A program made the position numbers and the translations under genes. Below are positions 20,601 to 30,689 of a stretch of 64,000 nt of DNA, piece after piece (position 1 is the first letter of the stretch; every line of letters begins with the position of its first letter). The stretch is taken from positions 20,693,115 to 20,757,114 of the forward strand of contig OX463865.1 in the NCBI GenBank assembly GCA_949825065.1, given 5' to 3'. Source of the stretch: Odontocerum albicorne. Its lineage: Eukaryota > Arthropoda > Insecta > Trichoptera > Odontoceridae. The notes under the pieces are model-generated. The model was not told the origin of the DNA and did no database searches. It worked only from the letters and a program-made list of their open reading frames with translations.

Positions 20601-20872
20601 GGTATAGTTAAGGATATTAAACTATAGAGACAGTATGTGAATTTGGCGTCTATTTCTAACATTCAACCAGTTCAATGTCTTCTGGTATGAAGTTATATGA
20701 TCGTACTTTCGTAGGTTGAAAATAAATCTTTTAGACGCACATTTAATCAATGCAAAGGAAAAATATTTCATAGGTGTGAAACCTTTTTCACACTTTATAT
20801 ATTTACTGTTTTTAGGTGTTGGGTTTGTGTGTCTCAAATGTTTCTAAATTCATTGTTTTATATAATGTTGGT

Positions 20873-21096
20873 CTTCTTCTTCCTGGCACTGTCCCAACTC
20901 ATTGCCTAGGTAGGCTGTTGGGGTCCGCTCTTCTCGTTCTCAGGCTGTATATTCTTCGGTTCTCGGTGTCGCTTTCATCTAGGCCGTTTCTCTGCAGGAT
21001 TTTGGAGCATTGAGTTATCCAGGAGTTCTTTGGTCTTCCTCTGAAGATCCATAGACATTGCCTGATCTACAGTATGGTCTGGTGGTCTCCGTCTTA
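20873..21096 (-). pseudogene. L-E LINE, short copy with 19 bp target duplication
   Basis: The minus strand encodes FRGRPKNSWITQ, then SLRTRRADPNSLPRQ and a GTVPGRRRPT extension. This matches the C-terminus of the 28384-28960 copy (RGRPKNSW, NLRTRRADPNSLRRQ). TGTTTTATATAATGTTGGT at 20854-20872 and 21097-21115 is a perfect 19 bp target-site duplication, so only 224 bp of the element was inserted. Confidence 0.88.
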
Positions 21097-21380
21097 TGTT
21101 TTATATAATGTTGGTGACATATGCAAAACTTCAACTTTGCAATTCTGATTTATCTTTATTATTTGAAGGGTGGTCCGTTACTGTCTGGTGGAGAAAGTCC
21201 AAAATATTTTTTTGAGATATCTCTACTTACGTGAGTGCGGTTTCTACCCGTGGCTCTATCCTACAAGGCTTCTTCTAGGTATGTTGCGATACTACCTTCT
21301 TAGCGTGAGGAGAGATGTAACGTTTCTTCTGATATCTTAAAGTTGGTGACGGTAGCAACATCTAATTCTATTATTTTGTA

Positions 21381-21643
21381 ATTTATTTTTATCAAACACT
21401 GTTTATTCCACTTTTTTTGTGACGGTATAACCCTACCGGTTTCAAGGTGCACACCTCATCTTCAGGGGAGCACAAACAAGTCTTGTTTGTGCTCCCTTGA
21501 AGATGAGGTGAAAGCCTTGAAACCGGTAGGGTTATACCGTCACAAAAAAGTGGAATAAACAGTGTTTGATAAAAATAAATTACAATGTCTTTAAACCTCC
21601 ACAACGTTAATGCCTTAACTATAAACAACATAATCCTATTATT
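21381..21643. mobile_element. Penelope-like palindromic element with hammerhead-like cores
   Basis: Two inverted arms, about 21381-21482 and 21485-21590, meet at CAAACAAGTCTTGTTTGTG. Each arm carries a GATGAGGTG..CC stem, a TTGAAACCGG block and a CCGGTAGGGTTATACCG hairpin, ending AAAGTGGAATAAACAGTGTT. The right side continues through CTTTAAACCTCCACAACG to CTATAAACAACATAAT. CTATTATTTTG flanks both sides (about 21368 and 21637), a probable target duplication. Penelope-like retroelements carry hammerhead ribozymes in their terminal repeats, but that identification here is inference. Confidence 0.65.
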
Positions 21644-21644
21644 T

Positions 21645-21800
21645 TGATAAATATGTGGTTTTATATTCCTGACAACTATTCGACGTACAGACTTATTGAT
21701 ATTTTTAGACTGGCAATAAGTAGAACTAACCTGCCAAGTGCTCTTCCTCTGTATCACGGGCTGTCCCTTTTGAATAGAGCCTGGGATATGGACGTCTAAA
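21645..21800 (+). pseudogene. L-F LINE ORF2 C-terminal fragment
   Basis: The plus frame reads MWFYIPDNYSTYRLIDIFRL, then AISRTNLPSALPLYHGLSLL and NRAW. A similar protein block is on the minus strand at 46998-47228, and decayed relatives (FYIPDN, NVPTSRTNVMS) lie at 41500-41620. This matches the late ORF2 region of Jockey/CR1-like LINEs. It is truncated upstream by the palindromic insertion. Confidence 0.65.
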
Positions 21801-22011
21801 AAGTATTTTGAGCTTTTTTTAGTAATGGGAGTTAGTTGATTCGGCTTAAGAATTATTTCTTATTTATTGATTTTTATTTCTTGTTACTTTATATAATTAT
21901 CTTTAAGCTTTATATGTTATTGGGTTTAACCTGTTTATGTAAGTTTTATAAAGTAAATACATTTGGTTGAGTAGTTTTGGAAAGTTTTTATTCGATAAAC
22001 GGTGTAATTAA

Positions 22012-22490
22012 TGTTCTTACAACTGCGCGATATCAACAGTGTGAAAAATGATTATTTGATGTATGGAAGTGAAACTTGGACTCGAAGTAAGATTAATGCT
22101 GTGGAGATGCGTGCACTAAGGAAAATTTGTGATGTGTCAATGTTTGAAAAAAATACATCAGAAATTAATGCATGGATAAAATGGATGTTTTAAGTAAGAT
22201 GAAGAAAGGTAATCTAAGATGGTTTGGACTTTTAGAGAGAATGAATGATGAAATAATGACTAAGCGAATATACAAGGTGTGCGTGAATGAGGTAGACCAA
22301 GGATCACGTAATTAACTCAAATGGTCCATTTTAAAAAAAAAAGGTAAAGTGAGAAGTATGACAAATAGAATATTGTGCATGACGAGATGTATTAATGTGA
22401 AAGAGACGAAAGTTGTGAGCTTGTTTAGAAAAGTTTAGAGATCGGTTCTCGCTTCCTACTCCTCAAGGGACACGGCGTGATTATATGTAT
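22012..22490 (+). pseudogene. L-A LINE 3' fragment
   Basis: Translation shows YLMYGSETWTRSKINAVEMR, ALRKICDVSMFE, then, after a frameshift, a RWFG-type block (AGATGGTTTGGACTTTTAGA). The 3' end is CACGGCGTGATTATATGTAT. The order agrees with other L-A copies. Stops prevent any product. Confidence 0.75.
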
Positions 22491-22734
22491 GTATTATTTG
22501 ATAAACAACGCTTATGTTCTTGTATTCTAGTGCCCATGTTACTTTGTATCATTCCATATTTATTTTTATTGACAAACGATTGTGATATAATAATTTGGTT
22601 GGATAATATTTGTTCAGGATTCCTTTTCCAGTCTCTATTCTTCGACCGCATTTCATAAGACTCCGTCTGGAGGGGGGTTTCTTTGTGAAATGCTCGTGAG
22701 TTTTACACGTAACACAGTTTACTCTCTGGCTCAA

Positions 22735-22860
22735 TAGGAACAATGCAGAGTAGGGGGATGCGGGGTGGAAGGCGCTACATTGTGTCCTGCCCTCCCCTCC
22801 CCTTCTGTGACACCTGCGATTAGTTACGCCACCCTCTCCATTGTCAGAGTCTCGGCGCTT
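22735..22860 (+). repeat. R3 low-copy repeat, copy 2
   Basis: It pairs with 16745-16870 through GGAACAATGCAGAGTAGGGG and CACCTGCGATTAGTTACG. It is richer in G+C than its surroundings. Confidence 0.5.
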
Positions 22861-23219
22861 CCACCAGTCCTCTGAATGCTTCTGATGTTCTCTTCAGGTG
22901 ATTTATGGACGTGTAGTGACTTGTGGAAATCTCTGCCATTTGTGTCTGACAATGTTTAATGTGGGATTGTTAATTTACATTGTACTGTAGTAATTGTAGT
23001 GTATGTTTGTAAAATTATTTGCGTTTTAAGTATGATCAAGAAGAGCATTCTAACGGTGTTTGGACATGTGGAACGAATTAAAAAAAGACAAAATAACAAA
23101 TCAAATATATAGGGCAAGCGTGAGTTAAAGGTGGCGTGCATCATATTTTGATTGATACGTGTATCCTGAATCGATGAGTTTTGGAAGATTTTGATACGTT
23201 ATATTTTTGTAAAACGTGG

Positions 23220-23650
23220 GCGTGGAAATTTTTTGAATACGCTGTAGAAATGCGTGCTTTGAGACAAATACATGGAGTGACTATATTTGACACAATACGG
23301 AATTAAGTGATGAAGGATAAATGTAAACTTTAAGGTTGGTGTGTTAAGTAAGATGAAGGAGAGCACGCTGAGATGGTTTGGACATGTGTAACGAATGAAT
23401 GAAGAAATACTATCAAAACAGATATATAGTGCAGATGTGAGTGGAAGGCGTGTGAGAGGAATACCATGGAATGATGGTTGGATAAAGAGAATGAAATATT
23501 TTGAAACAAGGAAATATAGTCAGATAAATCGTAGGAGTTGAATGAGATATATAGATGTAGAAGAGGGGAAATATGTGTGTTGCAATAGAAACGTCTAGCA
23601 CTCTCTCCTCTGCCTATCCTGACAGGGAGACCGGTTGATGGTTGGTATAA
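23220..23650 (+). pseudogene. L-A LINE 3' fragment
   Basis: The sequence contains CTGTAGAAATGCGTGCTTTG, GGTGTGTTAAGTAAGATGAA, CGCTGAGATGGTTTGGACAT and the late GCAATAGAAACGTCTAGC block, ending GGTTGATGGTTGGTAT and GTATGTATG. It is colinear with the family from the E.R.LR.I block to the tail but riddled with stops. Confidence 0.75.
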
Positions 23651-23744
23651 ACTCGTATGTATGTAAGCTTTATTATTGAGAATTTAACAAAAGGGAAAAG
23701 AACGAAAGTGGTTGAACTTTTTTTAAACATTCAACATTCGTGAT

Positions 23745-23818
23745 TTAGTTGATAAGTTGCCTGTCTTTCAATCGGGATGTTACGTGTTCGATTCCCGTGT
23801 GAACCCAATTTATATGAG
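23745..23818 (+). repeat. SINE-A-like tRNA-derived head
   Basis: GATTTAGTTGATAAGTTGCC (A-box side) and GTGTTCGATTCCCGTGTGAA with CCCAATTTAT (B-box side) mirror the SINE-A head. No cloverleaf acceptor stem is present, so it is not scored as a tRNA gene. Confidence 0.55.
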
Positions 23819-23930
23819 AAGGTAGATGGATGTAGAAGATGCGAAAGAGGTATATCGCGATAGGAAAGTCTGGGCTCACTCCTTCCTGCTTACCCTGATA
23901 GGGAAACGGCGTGATGGTATGATTTGAGTT
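23819..23930 (+). mobile_element. L-A LINE 3' end
   Basis: GTAGATGGATGTAGAAGATG, ATCGCGATAGGAAAGTCTGG and ACGGCGTGATGGTATGAT are the last 100 bp of L-A. It directly follows the SINE-A-like head. Confidence 0.7.
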
Positions 23931-23969
23931 GTTTTTTTACTTTCGTCGAATGATAGTTTTGCTTCATTT

Positions 23970-24168
23970 GAAGTTTTTTGTAACAGTACTGCAACTTGTT
24001 AAACCTTTAAACTCCGGGTCTTAAGCTGCTTTAGTATATTGAATGCGCTGTAACAGTACTGCAACTTGTTAAACCTTTAAACTCCGGGTATTTTGTAACA
24101 GTACTGCAACTTGTTAAACCTTTAAACTCCAGGTCTTAAGCTGCTTTAGTATATTAACTGCGCTGCGA
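23970..24168. repeat. Triplicated direct repeat
   Basis: TGTAACAGTACTGCAACTTG with TTAAACCTTTAAACTCCGGG occurs three times (about 23980, 24049 and 24096). The first and third are followed by TCTTAAGCTGCTTTAGTATA. The second is followed directly by the third, so the unit length alternates. Confidence 0.85.
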
Positions 24169-24169
24169 G

Positions 24170-25195
24170 TCATTTTCCTTCTCCTGTGACGTCTTCAAGT
24201 CCTTCGTCGCTACTATTATTTTTCCACTCAGGTGTGTCGCTACCGAAAGAGGATTGCCTTTGGGAAGTTCCCTCTTCGTCACCACGTGACGTCGCGCTCA
24301 TTAATAACAAGATTTGTATCTTCTTATGTAGATCGCGCTGTATCGGGACTTATTTTGTCCCCCATTACATCGTGGCTGGCTGTAGGATCGAACTGTACTC
24401 AACATTGCTCGGTATTTTCATAAACCGTGTTTTTAAAGATATGTGTCCTGAAATGTTTGTTTTGCGTTTGGAAGATGTTATATTTTTTCATAATTATTAC
24501 TGTATAATGTAAAGGACACTTTAGGTTTAGTTTATTTTCTCAATAAATAAATAAAATAAATCAATTGAGATAGCTAATTTGTTCCTTTGAGGATTATAAA
24601 ATGAGTATTTATGAAATACGCTATTTAAAAATGCGTTTCACATCGTAAATTCCAGTCAGTCAAAGAGAGAATTTCCAAAAAAATGTTGTTGAAAATACAA
24701 GGTGACACAAAAATAACTTTTCAATTTTCATTTGAAAAGTATTCCTTTAATAAATGCTTAATTTATTCATTGCATATTTTTGTGGAATAAACATTTGATC
24801 GAATTGCCGTTTCTTGCTGCTTAATGGTAGCTGTTTCTCGATTATTTCTTAAAATATTTATACAAATTTCAGGCGATATTTGATATTAACTGTTGTTGCT
24901 CGAATATTATTTTTATTGGTTCAATCAGCATTGGCTTGTCGGTATATGATATAACGTAATATAAACCAAACATTAAGGACAATACTTTGCCTCTGGAGTT
25001 AAGTAACCCCGCATCAACATGTATGAAGCTTTTAATTCTGCAAAGCAACTTGCATCTCGTTCTACTAATGAGGCCGTGTGTTTTCTATATCTCAATATCT
25101 ATCCATAAAATTCCCACAAAATTCTCAAAGATTATTAAATAATTTTAAAACGATGACTGTAATTTATTATTACTACTGCTTTTTGTATCTTCATG
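24170..25195. other. Unassigned interval
   Basis: Two overlapping plus frames at 24186-24512 have no recognisable domains. An outward-facing phrase AAGGTGACACAAAAATAACT near 24700 resembles one end of a Tc1/mariner-type element, but no partner was found. The rest is AT-rich and without a gene. Confidence 0.4.
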
Positions 25196-25199
25196 TTAG

Positions 25200-25315
25200 T
25201 TTAAGATAAAGTTTTGTATTATTTGTTAATAATTTTAAGTACTTGTATAACCTGTCACATGTTCATTTGTGTATAAAGACACTGTTGTGTCGTGAATTCA
25301 ATAAATAAATAAATA
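25200..25315 (+). mobile_element. Probable LINE/SINE 3' end
   Basis: CACTGTTGTGTCGTGAATTC followed by AATAAATAAATAAATATG has the shape of a retroposon tail and partly recurs at 18189. The family is not identified. Confidence 0.4.
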
Positions 25316-25329
25316 TGACATATCATACA

Positions 25330-25640
25330 CGACCTTTAAGAAGCCCCACATAAAAAGTCTAGCTGTTAAAATCAGGAGATCTCGGCGGCCAGTTGATGTC
25401 ACCGCTTCTGCAGATTAATCGGTCTGGAGAGATTGTCTTAAAACTCGATGATGACGACATGTTTTCCAATATCAGTTCATCCAATCGATGTGACAGAAAT
25501 TTCTCGACCTTGGCCAGGTAGCAGTCGCCGTTTACAAGAATGTATTCGAAGAAATAAGATCGAATTACACTTCCATACCAAATTCCTCACTGCACTGTTA
25601 TTCTGCGAGGTTGTAATGGTCGCTGTTGAATCACTTGTTA
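25330..25640 (-). pseudogene. Tc1/mariner-type transposase remnant
   Basis: In broken minus-strand frames the sequence reads NGDCYLA, KFLSHRLDELILENMSSSS, then GDINWPPRSPDF and a WG-type block. This is the arrangement around the second and third catalytic acids in IS630/Tc1/mariner relatives (WPPRSPDL.PLD..LWG). Several frameshifts exist and no ends were found. Confidence 0.6.
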
Positions 25641-25669
25641 ATTTTGAGCTCCTCCGTTATTAATATAGC

Positions 25670-27336
25670 CAGCCAAATCTCGTTATAACGAACTTCTAGG
25701 GACTTATTTAATCGTTTCGTTGTACTGAAATTCGTTATAAGGAAACAGGAATAAAAAACATTTTTAATCGCATATACTACATTTTATCCATTAATTGCAA
25801 TAATATTTATTTATTTATTTTTACAGACAACAAATATACATAATTAGCGAGAAAACAACAGGTAATTTAATTTGGACACACGATTTTAATGGATCTGGGT
25901 TTGTTCCCTTAAATTGTCGTGTCCCCAGTAAACTAGACTTTTGCCCGTATCTTACTGAGAGCATATAGTATGAAAAAATAAATCGATACTTGTTTCCGAT
26001 TTTGGATTATGTAAAACCCCGTTGTGCATAATAACACAATAACAACATCTTTACTTATTCATTGAATAAAAAATAGTTTAAATTCCGTTCTTTTTTATTG
26101 CGTCGTAACAATATCTTTCTTCTGCCCCGTGCTTACTTTTCTCAAAATTTGCTTTTTTTTTCAGATCGTTGTTTTCCGCTACTTTTTTATCCGTTTTAAG
26201 GGGGTATTCTCTTTTCACTGGCCGAAAAATCAACGATTTTTAAGATTTTTTTTCAGTGAACGAATGAATTTTTTAAATTATGTTTTTTTAGACATATTTA
26301 TTTATCTTTTAAGAACATTTTCATAAAATTTCATGATAATTTTTTTTTTTTGTTATTAAGTCGGAAGGAAGTAAGACCGCCCGTACTGTTTTACAAGTCT
26401 GCGGCTTGTTGAAATTAAAAATCCATTTTTTTTTGTCTTTAGAGGAGTGAAATAAATCGAAAAAGTGAATCGATTGAAATAATTCTAGTACCGGCTATAG
26501 AGAGAGGTATAACAAAGAGAATAAGTACTTATTCATTAAAATCGGTTACAATAATTAGTTTTGGAGTTATTACGGGGAATAATTTAAAAAAGTAATTTTT
26601 CAGGGAACGCGTTTAAAGTTGCAAGTGCGATTTTTACACGAATTAAATTAAATATTTTCAACTTACTGTTAATCAGCAATTCCAGGGCCATATAAACTTG
26701 TTTTAAAATCACGACAAACTAAATATCAATTCATCAGTCCAAAAAATCCTATTGGACGAGAATTCTTGGAAAATAAGGCTGCCGCCATAACAATAGACGA
26801 CCCGAAAGCTGCGAAGCTCAGGTCATTTTTCGACCGGCGCGCTCGATTATAAATCCTCATAACTTTTCGTATTTTGAAAATTAAAAGTGTATAAAATCAC
26901 GAAAGCATGCGTCAACCCTTAACATAACATACCCCCGCGACGATGAATACGAGTAATATACTGAGGACTCGCTGTGAACGACTTACTCCGATCAAGAGTC
27001 GCTTCGGTACTCTGATCTCTGGTACTCATGACTTACTCGTAGATCAAGACTCGCTGTAAAAACAATTGCGATATTCCTATATAGACCGATATTAGTCGAC
27101 TTAAACCGAAGTAAAGTTGCGGTGTTACATGGTATGCTAATATCTAAATAATTATGATGTTCGTGTTTAGGCACGTATTTAGTAATTGATTTTGTTTGAA
27201 AATTCGCTTAACTTGAATATTTATTTCGTCGTTAAAACAATACTTTTTTAATACCACTGATAAGTAATTTTGTTCGGGACTGCGAAAATAATTCGTTTTT
27301 AGTTATTCCGGTATTCGTTATAACGAGATTTGTCTG
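25670..27336. mobile_element. Candidate pogo/Tigger-like element bounded by inverted repeats
   Basis: CAGCCAAATCTCGTTATAAC at 25670 and the reverse complement of CAGACAAATCTCGTTATAAC ending at 27336 form terminal inverted repeats of about 23 bp. CAG-starting ends containing CTCGTTATAACG are seen in pogo/Tigger-type elements. The 1.67 kb interior is AT-rich, holds short frames only and no recognisable transposase. A clean TA duplication is not visible. Confidence 0.5.
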
Positions 27337-27339
27337 TGT

Positions 27340-28368
27340 AATTGCTGAGTTCGAAATGGGGTTTAGTCGTCCATTATGATTTTCTCTTACAAATTCAAGT
27401 CATCATTAATGATAAAAAAACATTAAAGACCAGTAGGATAGAATTACAATAGTTGCGACGGCGTTCATGGTCTCAAAACTGAAATTTGTGAGTCAATTCT
27501 GTCGTATGTGAATACGCGCTTCAATAACGTGCGTCTATTTTGACATAACCTCTGAGGTCAAAATGGTCTTCGTCACTCATTTATGGGCATGTCAATAAAA
27601 TTGAAGACTGATTTTCGTAGTACGTTTTAATAAAGATTTTCGTAGTACGTTAAATCGTGAAGCATTCCATAAATATTCCTCCTCGACTGTCAAATATGAA
27701 TTATCAAAATTGAACCAACACAAATAGCGGCCGAAATAAGTTTTTTATGTTATAATATTTTTTAGCCACCCAGTATTTGACTTACGTGCAGCTATTCGCC
27801 GTCGAGTACTCGTTTTTGAGCCAACTCGTGGCAGAAGGGCCGCTTTTTTTCCACGGCGAGCGGCTCGCCGACCCTCGCCAGGTGGAGCGCCCTTCTGTTA
27901 ATTGATTAATTAAAAGTTTACCCTTTCGCAAGAGGGCGGCCAGATAAATTTTTTAACTTTTCGCGTATTTTATCTGAAATTTTCTTGGGTCATTAAAAAA
28001 ACCTGCTGTACTTCGAACAGATGCTCATTTGATAACTTTTCTATATTTGTTTTGGAATTAGAAAATATTTTTCAATATTAAAAATGATTGCACGTGTTGA
28101 TGAGCTGATATCAACCTTGATACACTTATACCTCGTTTTGCTGAAGAGTAGGCTGGATAATTATCACATAACAATAAGCCATCGAGTTGTACTGTATACG
28201 ACGAAAGTGGAACACAATGAAATACAAAGGTAATTAACAATTTGTCTATTCATAATGCGGACAATGTTATTTTGAGTTTTTTTATTACGTTATTATTACA
28301 TTATTATTATGTTATTATTTCAATTATATATATTCGCTATTGTATTGATAATAAAATTCTACACATAA
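27340..28368. other. Unassigned interval
   Basis: No gene or repeat family was recognised apart from the GC-rich hairpin at 27831-27898. A 60-codon minus frame at 28058-28240 is featureless. Confidence 0.4.
27831..27898. other. GC-rich nested hairpin
   Basis: CAGAAGGGC at 27832 pairs with GCCCTTCTG at 27889-27897. Within it CCAC can pair with GGTGG, and CGGCGAG-CGG-CTCGCCG forms a 7 bp stem with a 3-base loop. This strong structure stands in AT-rich DNA and contains no coding sequence. Confidence 0.6.
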
Positions 28369-28383
28369 GTAGCTTCTAAATCC

Positions 28384-28960
28384 ATAGCGATGGAGGATGT
28401 GCAGCAGATGTAACACATAGAGTTAGTGTGGGATGGATGAAGTTTAGATCAATGATGGGAGTTCTATGTGGTCTGAAAATGCCAGTAAAAGGAAAAGTAT
28501 ACCAAACGATTGTCAGATCCGCACTCCTCTATGGCTCCGAATGCTGGACGATGTATAACTCTTACTCTAGGCAATTAGAAACTGCTGAAATGCGCATGCT
28601 CAGATGGTCAGCTGGTGTGTCCCTAAGAGACAAAATAAAAAGCTCACGCATTCGTAGAGGCCTAGGTGTTACATACATCAACAGCAAGATGGAGGAGAGG
28701 CGATTGAGATGGTATGGGCACGTTGGACGCAGAGCACCCGATCGCATTGTGAACCAGGCAATCTCCGTGGATCTTCCTCGAATAACAACCAGAGGAAGAC
28801 CAAAGAATTCATGGGTGGTGCAAAAAGATAACCTGATGCAGAGGCACGGCCTGGGGGACGTAGTCCGGGACAGAAGAGCATACAACCTGAGGACGAGGAG
28901 AGCTGACCCCAACAGTCTTCGCAGACAGTGAGTTGGGATGGAGCCAGGGAGAAGACATAG
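28384..28960 (+). pseudogene. L-E RTE-like LINE, 5' truncated, with target duplication
   Basis: The frame ending at 28931 encodes the ORF2 C-terminus: MGVLCGLKMPVKGKVYQTIV, RSALLYGSECWTMYNSYSRQ, MRMLRWSAGVSLRDKI, RRLRWYGHVGRRAPDRIV and GRPKNSW, ending RADPNSLRRQ. GTAGCTTCTAAATCC at 28369-28383 and GTAGCTTCTAAACCC at 28961-28975 are a near-perfect target duplication. Only the post-RT part was inserted, so it has no catalytic activity. Confidence 0.9.
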
Positions 28961-29062
28961 GTAGCTTCTAAACCCCTATTTTCTAAAACATCAAATCAGT
29001 AGGTTTGCTCATATTTAGAAAATGAGTAATGAAATACTTCTAAAACAAATCGTCGTTGCAGG

Positions 29063-29590
29063 GCCTCGTCGTCGAGGATCCCTTTAACATAACAAATTCA
29101 ATTTAGTTTGAAAGTGAAGCTACTCCGTGGAGTATGTGTTTGAGTGAGTTTGTGAGGTACATGGCCGCGCGGCTACGCACTGGACTTCCGTCCGGAAGGT
29201 CGTCGGTTCGAACCCCGCGCTGTGCTACTCTCCTCGAATGACACAGGCACTTTTTCCGCCTAGTGTTCGAGGATATAAGGATACCTATGACTTTGGTCAT
29301 ATCTATTCTTTAAAAATAAAAGAATATAAAAGTGAGTGATCCGTTGCACACCAGCATACTCACAAGCCACACCGCTGTGGTGGATCCGATAGCATGAAGA
29401 ATTTAGACGATCGGAGCACACCATCTTTTTTTCTTCTGTTTTTTTTAAAGAATATATGTGACTGAAGTTATACCCCCGGCAGAAAATACTCCTGTGTTAT
29501 TCGAGAAGAGTAACACAGCGCGGGGCTCGAACCGGTGACCTTCCGCACGGAGGTCCAGTGAGCTATCGCGCAATCATGCACCTCGCATAA
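29063..29590 (-). repeat. SINE-B copy interrupted by another SINE-B
   Basis: The minus-strand copy runs from its tRNA-like head at the right (reverse complement of CGCGGGGCTCGAACCGGTGA and TCATGCACCTCGC) to its tail at the left (GAAGCTACTCCGTGGAG). The order agrees with 42033-42350 and, inverted, with 44518-44905. GATCGGAGCACACCATC and CGTTGCACACCAGC mark the body. A plus-strand SINE-B splits it at 29148-29333. Confidence 0.75.
29148..29333 (+). repeat. SINE-B, 3'-shortened copy nested in SINE-B
   Basis: GAGGTACATGGCCGCGCGGC (A-box side) and GGTCGTCGGTTCGAACCCCG (B-box side) are followed by CTCCTCGAATGACACAGGCA, CCGCCTAGTGTTCGAGGATA and CTTTGGTCATATCTATTCTT. GAGTGA flanks it at 29142-29147 and 29334-29339. 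The head is tRNA-derived but is not a tRNA gene. Confidence 0.75.
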
Positions 29591-29594
29591 AACA

Positions 29595-29830
29595 GATATA
29601 CACGAGTTGAATGGCTTTGAAAGGGTTGAATGGCGTGCGTGGACGAGGTAGGTCGAAGAAATTATGGGAGAATATAGTTGGAAAAGTTTTAACGAGTATA
29701 CGGTAAAAGAAGCGTTAGAAACATAAAAGCCTCTATGGCGGATGTATGAATGTATCATAGATGAGAGAAATGATTTTTGTGTGGAGATATATCATCCGTG
29801 CCTACCTTAAAAGCAATATGGGTTGATGTT
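29595..29830 (+). pseudogene. L-A-like LINE fragment
   Basis: Plus-strand reading gives GVRGRGRSKKLWENIVGKVL and later MREMIFVWRYIIRAYL, which parallels the GRGRPKKVWLDQV to CRDRKVWRSVLSAY order of L-A with strong divergence. Confidence 0.5.
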
Positions 29831-29984
29831 AGGTATGTATAAATTCAGTTTATCGCTTTCCATCTCTCAGTCAGAGTAAACAAACGAAAAATCATGTTAT
29901 TTGTAACAAAAACTGCTGCTATAAAATATTTTGTTATAACCCTTAACTTGGCAAACAATATTTTATGTATATATTATAATACAA

Positions 29985-30080
29985 GTTGTCCCAAAAAAAT
30001 ATACACACTTTGCATGATTATAAATTCAGTATTTATTAGTATATGATATCTTAGATTTAAATTACAAATTTTAAAAGATA
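29985..30080. repeat. Possible single end of a Tc1/mariner-type element
   Basis: AAGTTGTCCCAAAAAAATAT with ACACACTTTGCATG resembles terminal sequences of IS630-type elements. No matching opposite end was found. Confidence 0.3.
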
Positions 30081-30164
30081 GGAGTAGTAGATTTTGTTAT
30101 TAATCGCAAGTGCTCAAATCGATAGTCGATCCTAGTCCATGCACTGCTGTTAACGTGGACTTGC

Positions 30165-30520
30165 AAACATTACGAATAATTTGTTTCGGTATTTTGACAA
30201 AAGCATACCACCCACCACACGTAAAATACAATACAAACTTGATACAAGTCAAGGCTCAGGCAATCAAAGGCAGTCCAAGGCAAAGCCAAAAAACATACAA
30301 AAAGAAAGGAAAACAATCTATTTAAATAATAGAAATATGCATACGCACAATCAATACACAAAAAAACCCACATCAAAACTCCAACATATTTACAGATATT
30401 TCGAAAATTTTGAGAGAAACAAAGTCAACGAAAATAAAATAGAGAAAAAAATCGACGAGTTACGCTGTGGCGTCGGATTTATGGTTCAGATAGTCAGAAA
30501 CGCTATCTCAAAGAACTTTT
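30165..30520. repeat. R1 dispersed repeat, copy 2 (without foldback insertion)
   Basis: It matches 150-690 across both blocks but reads continuously through AGAAATATGCATACGCACAA and ATCAATACACAAAAAAAC, where copy 1 carries the foldback element. Confidence 0.6.
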
Positions 30521-30689
30521 AAATGCATTTAAGACTATCAACAAATATGTTCGAGACTGCAGCATAGTCATTATCCAATCGATGCAATCTGGGTACGGGA
30601 GAGAATTCAATAATAGTTAACTCGACAAATGTCGCACATGAATATATCCTGCAATTGAAGCAACGAGTCCGCCAGATATTCTTAAACAA

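Noticed and set aside
29148..29230. Functional tRNA gene
   Set aside because: The tRNA-like head continues into a conserved SINE-B body found in three other places, so it is a SINE.
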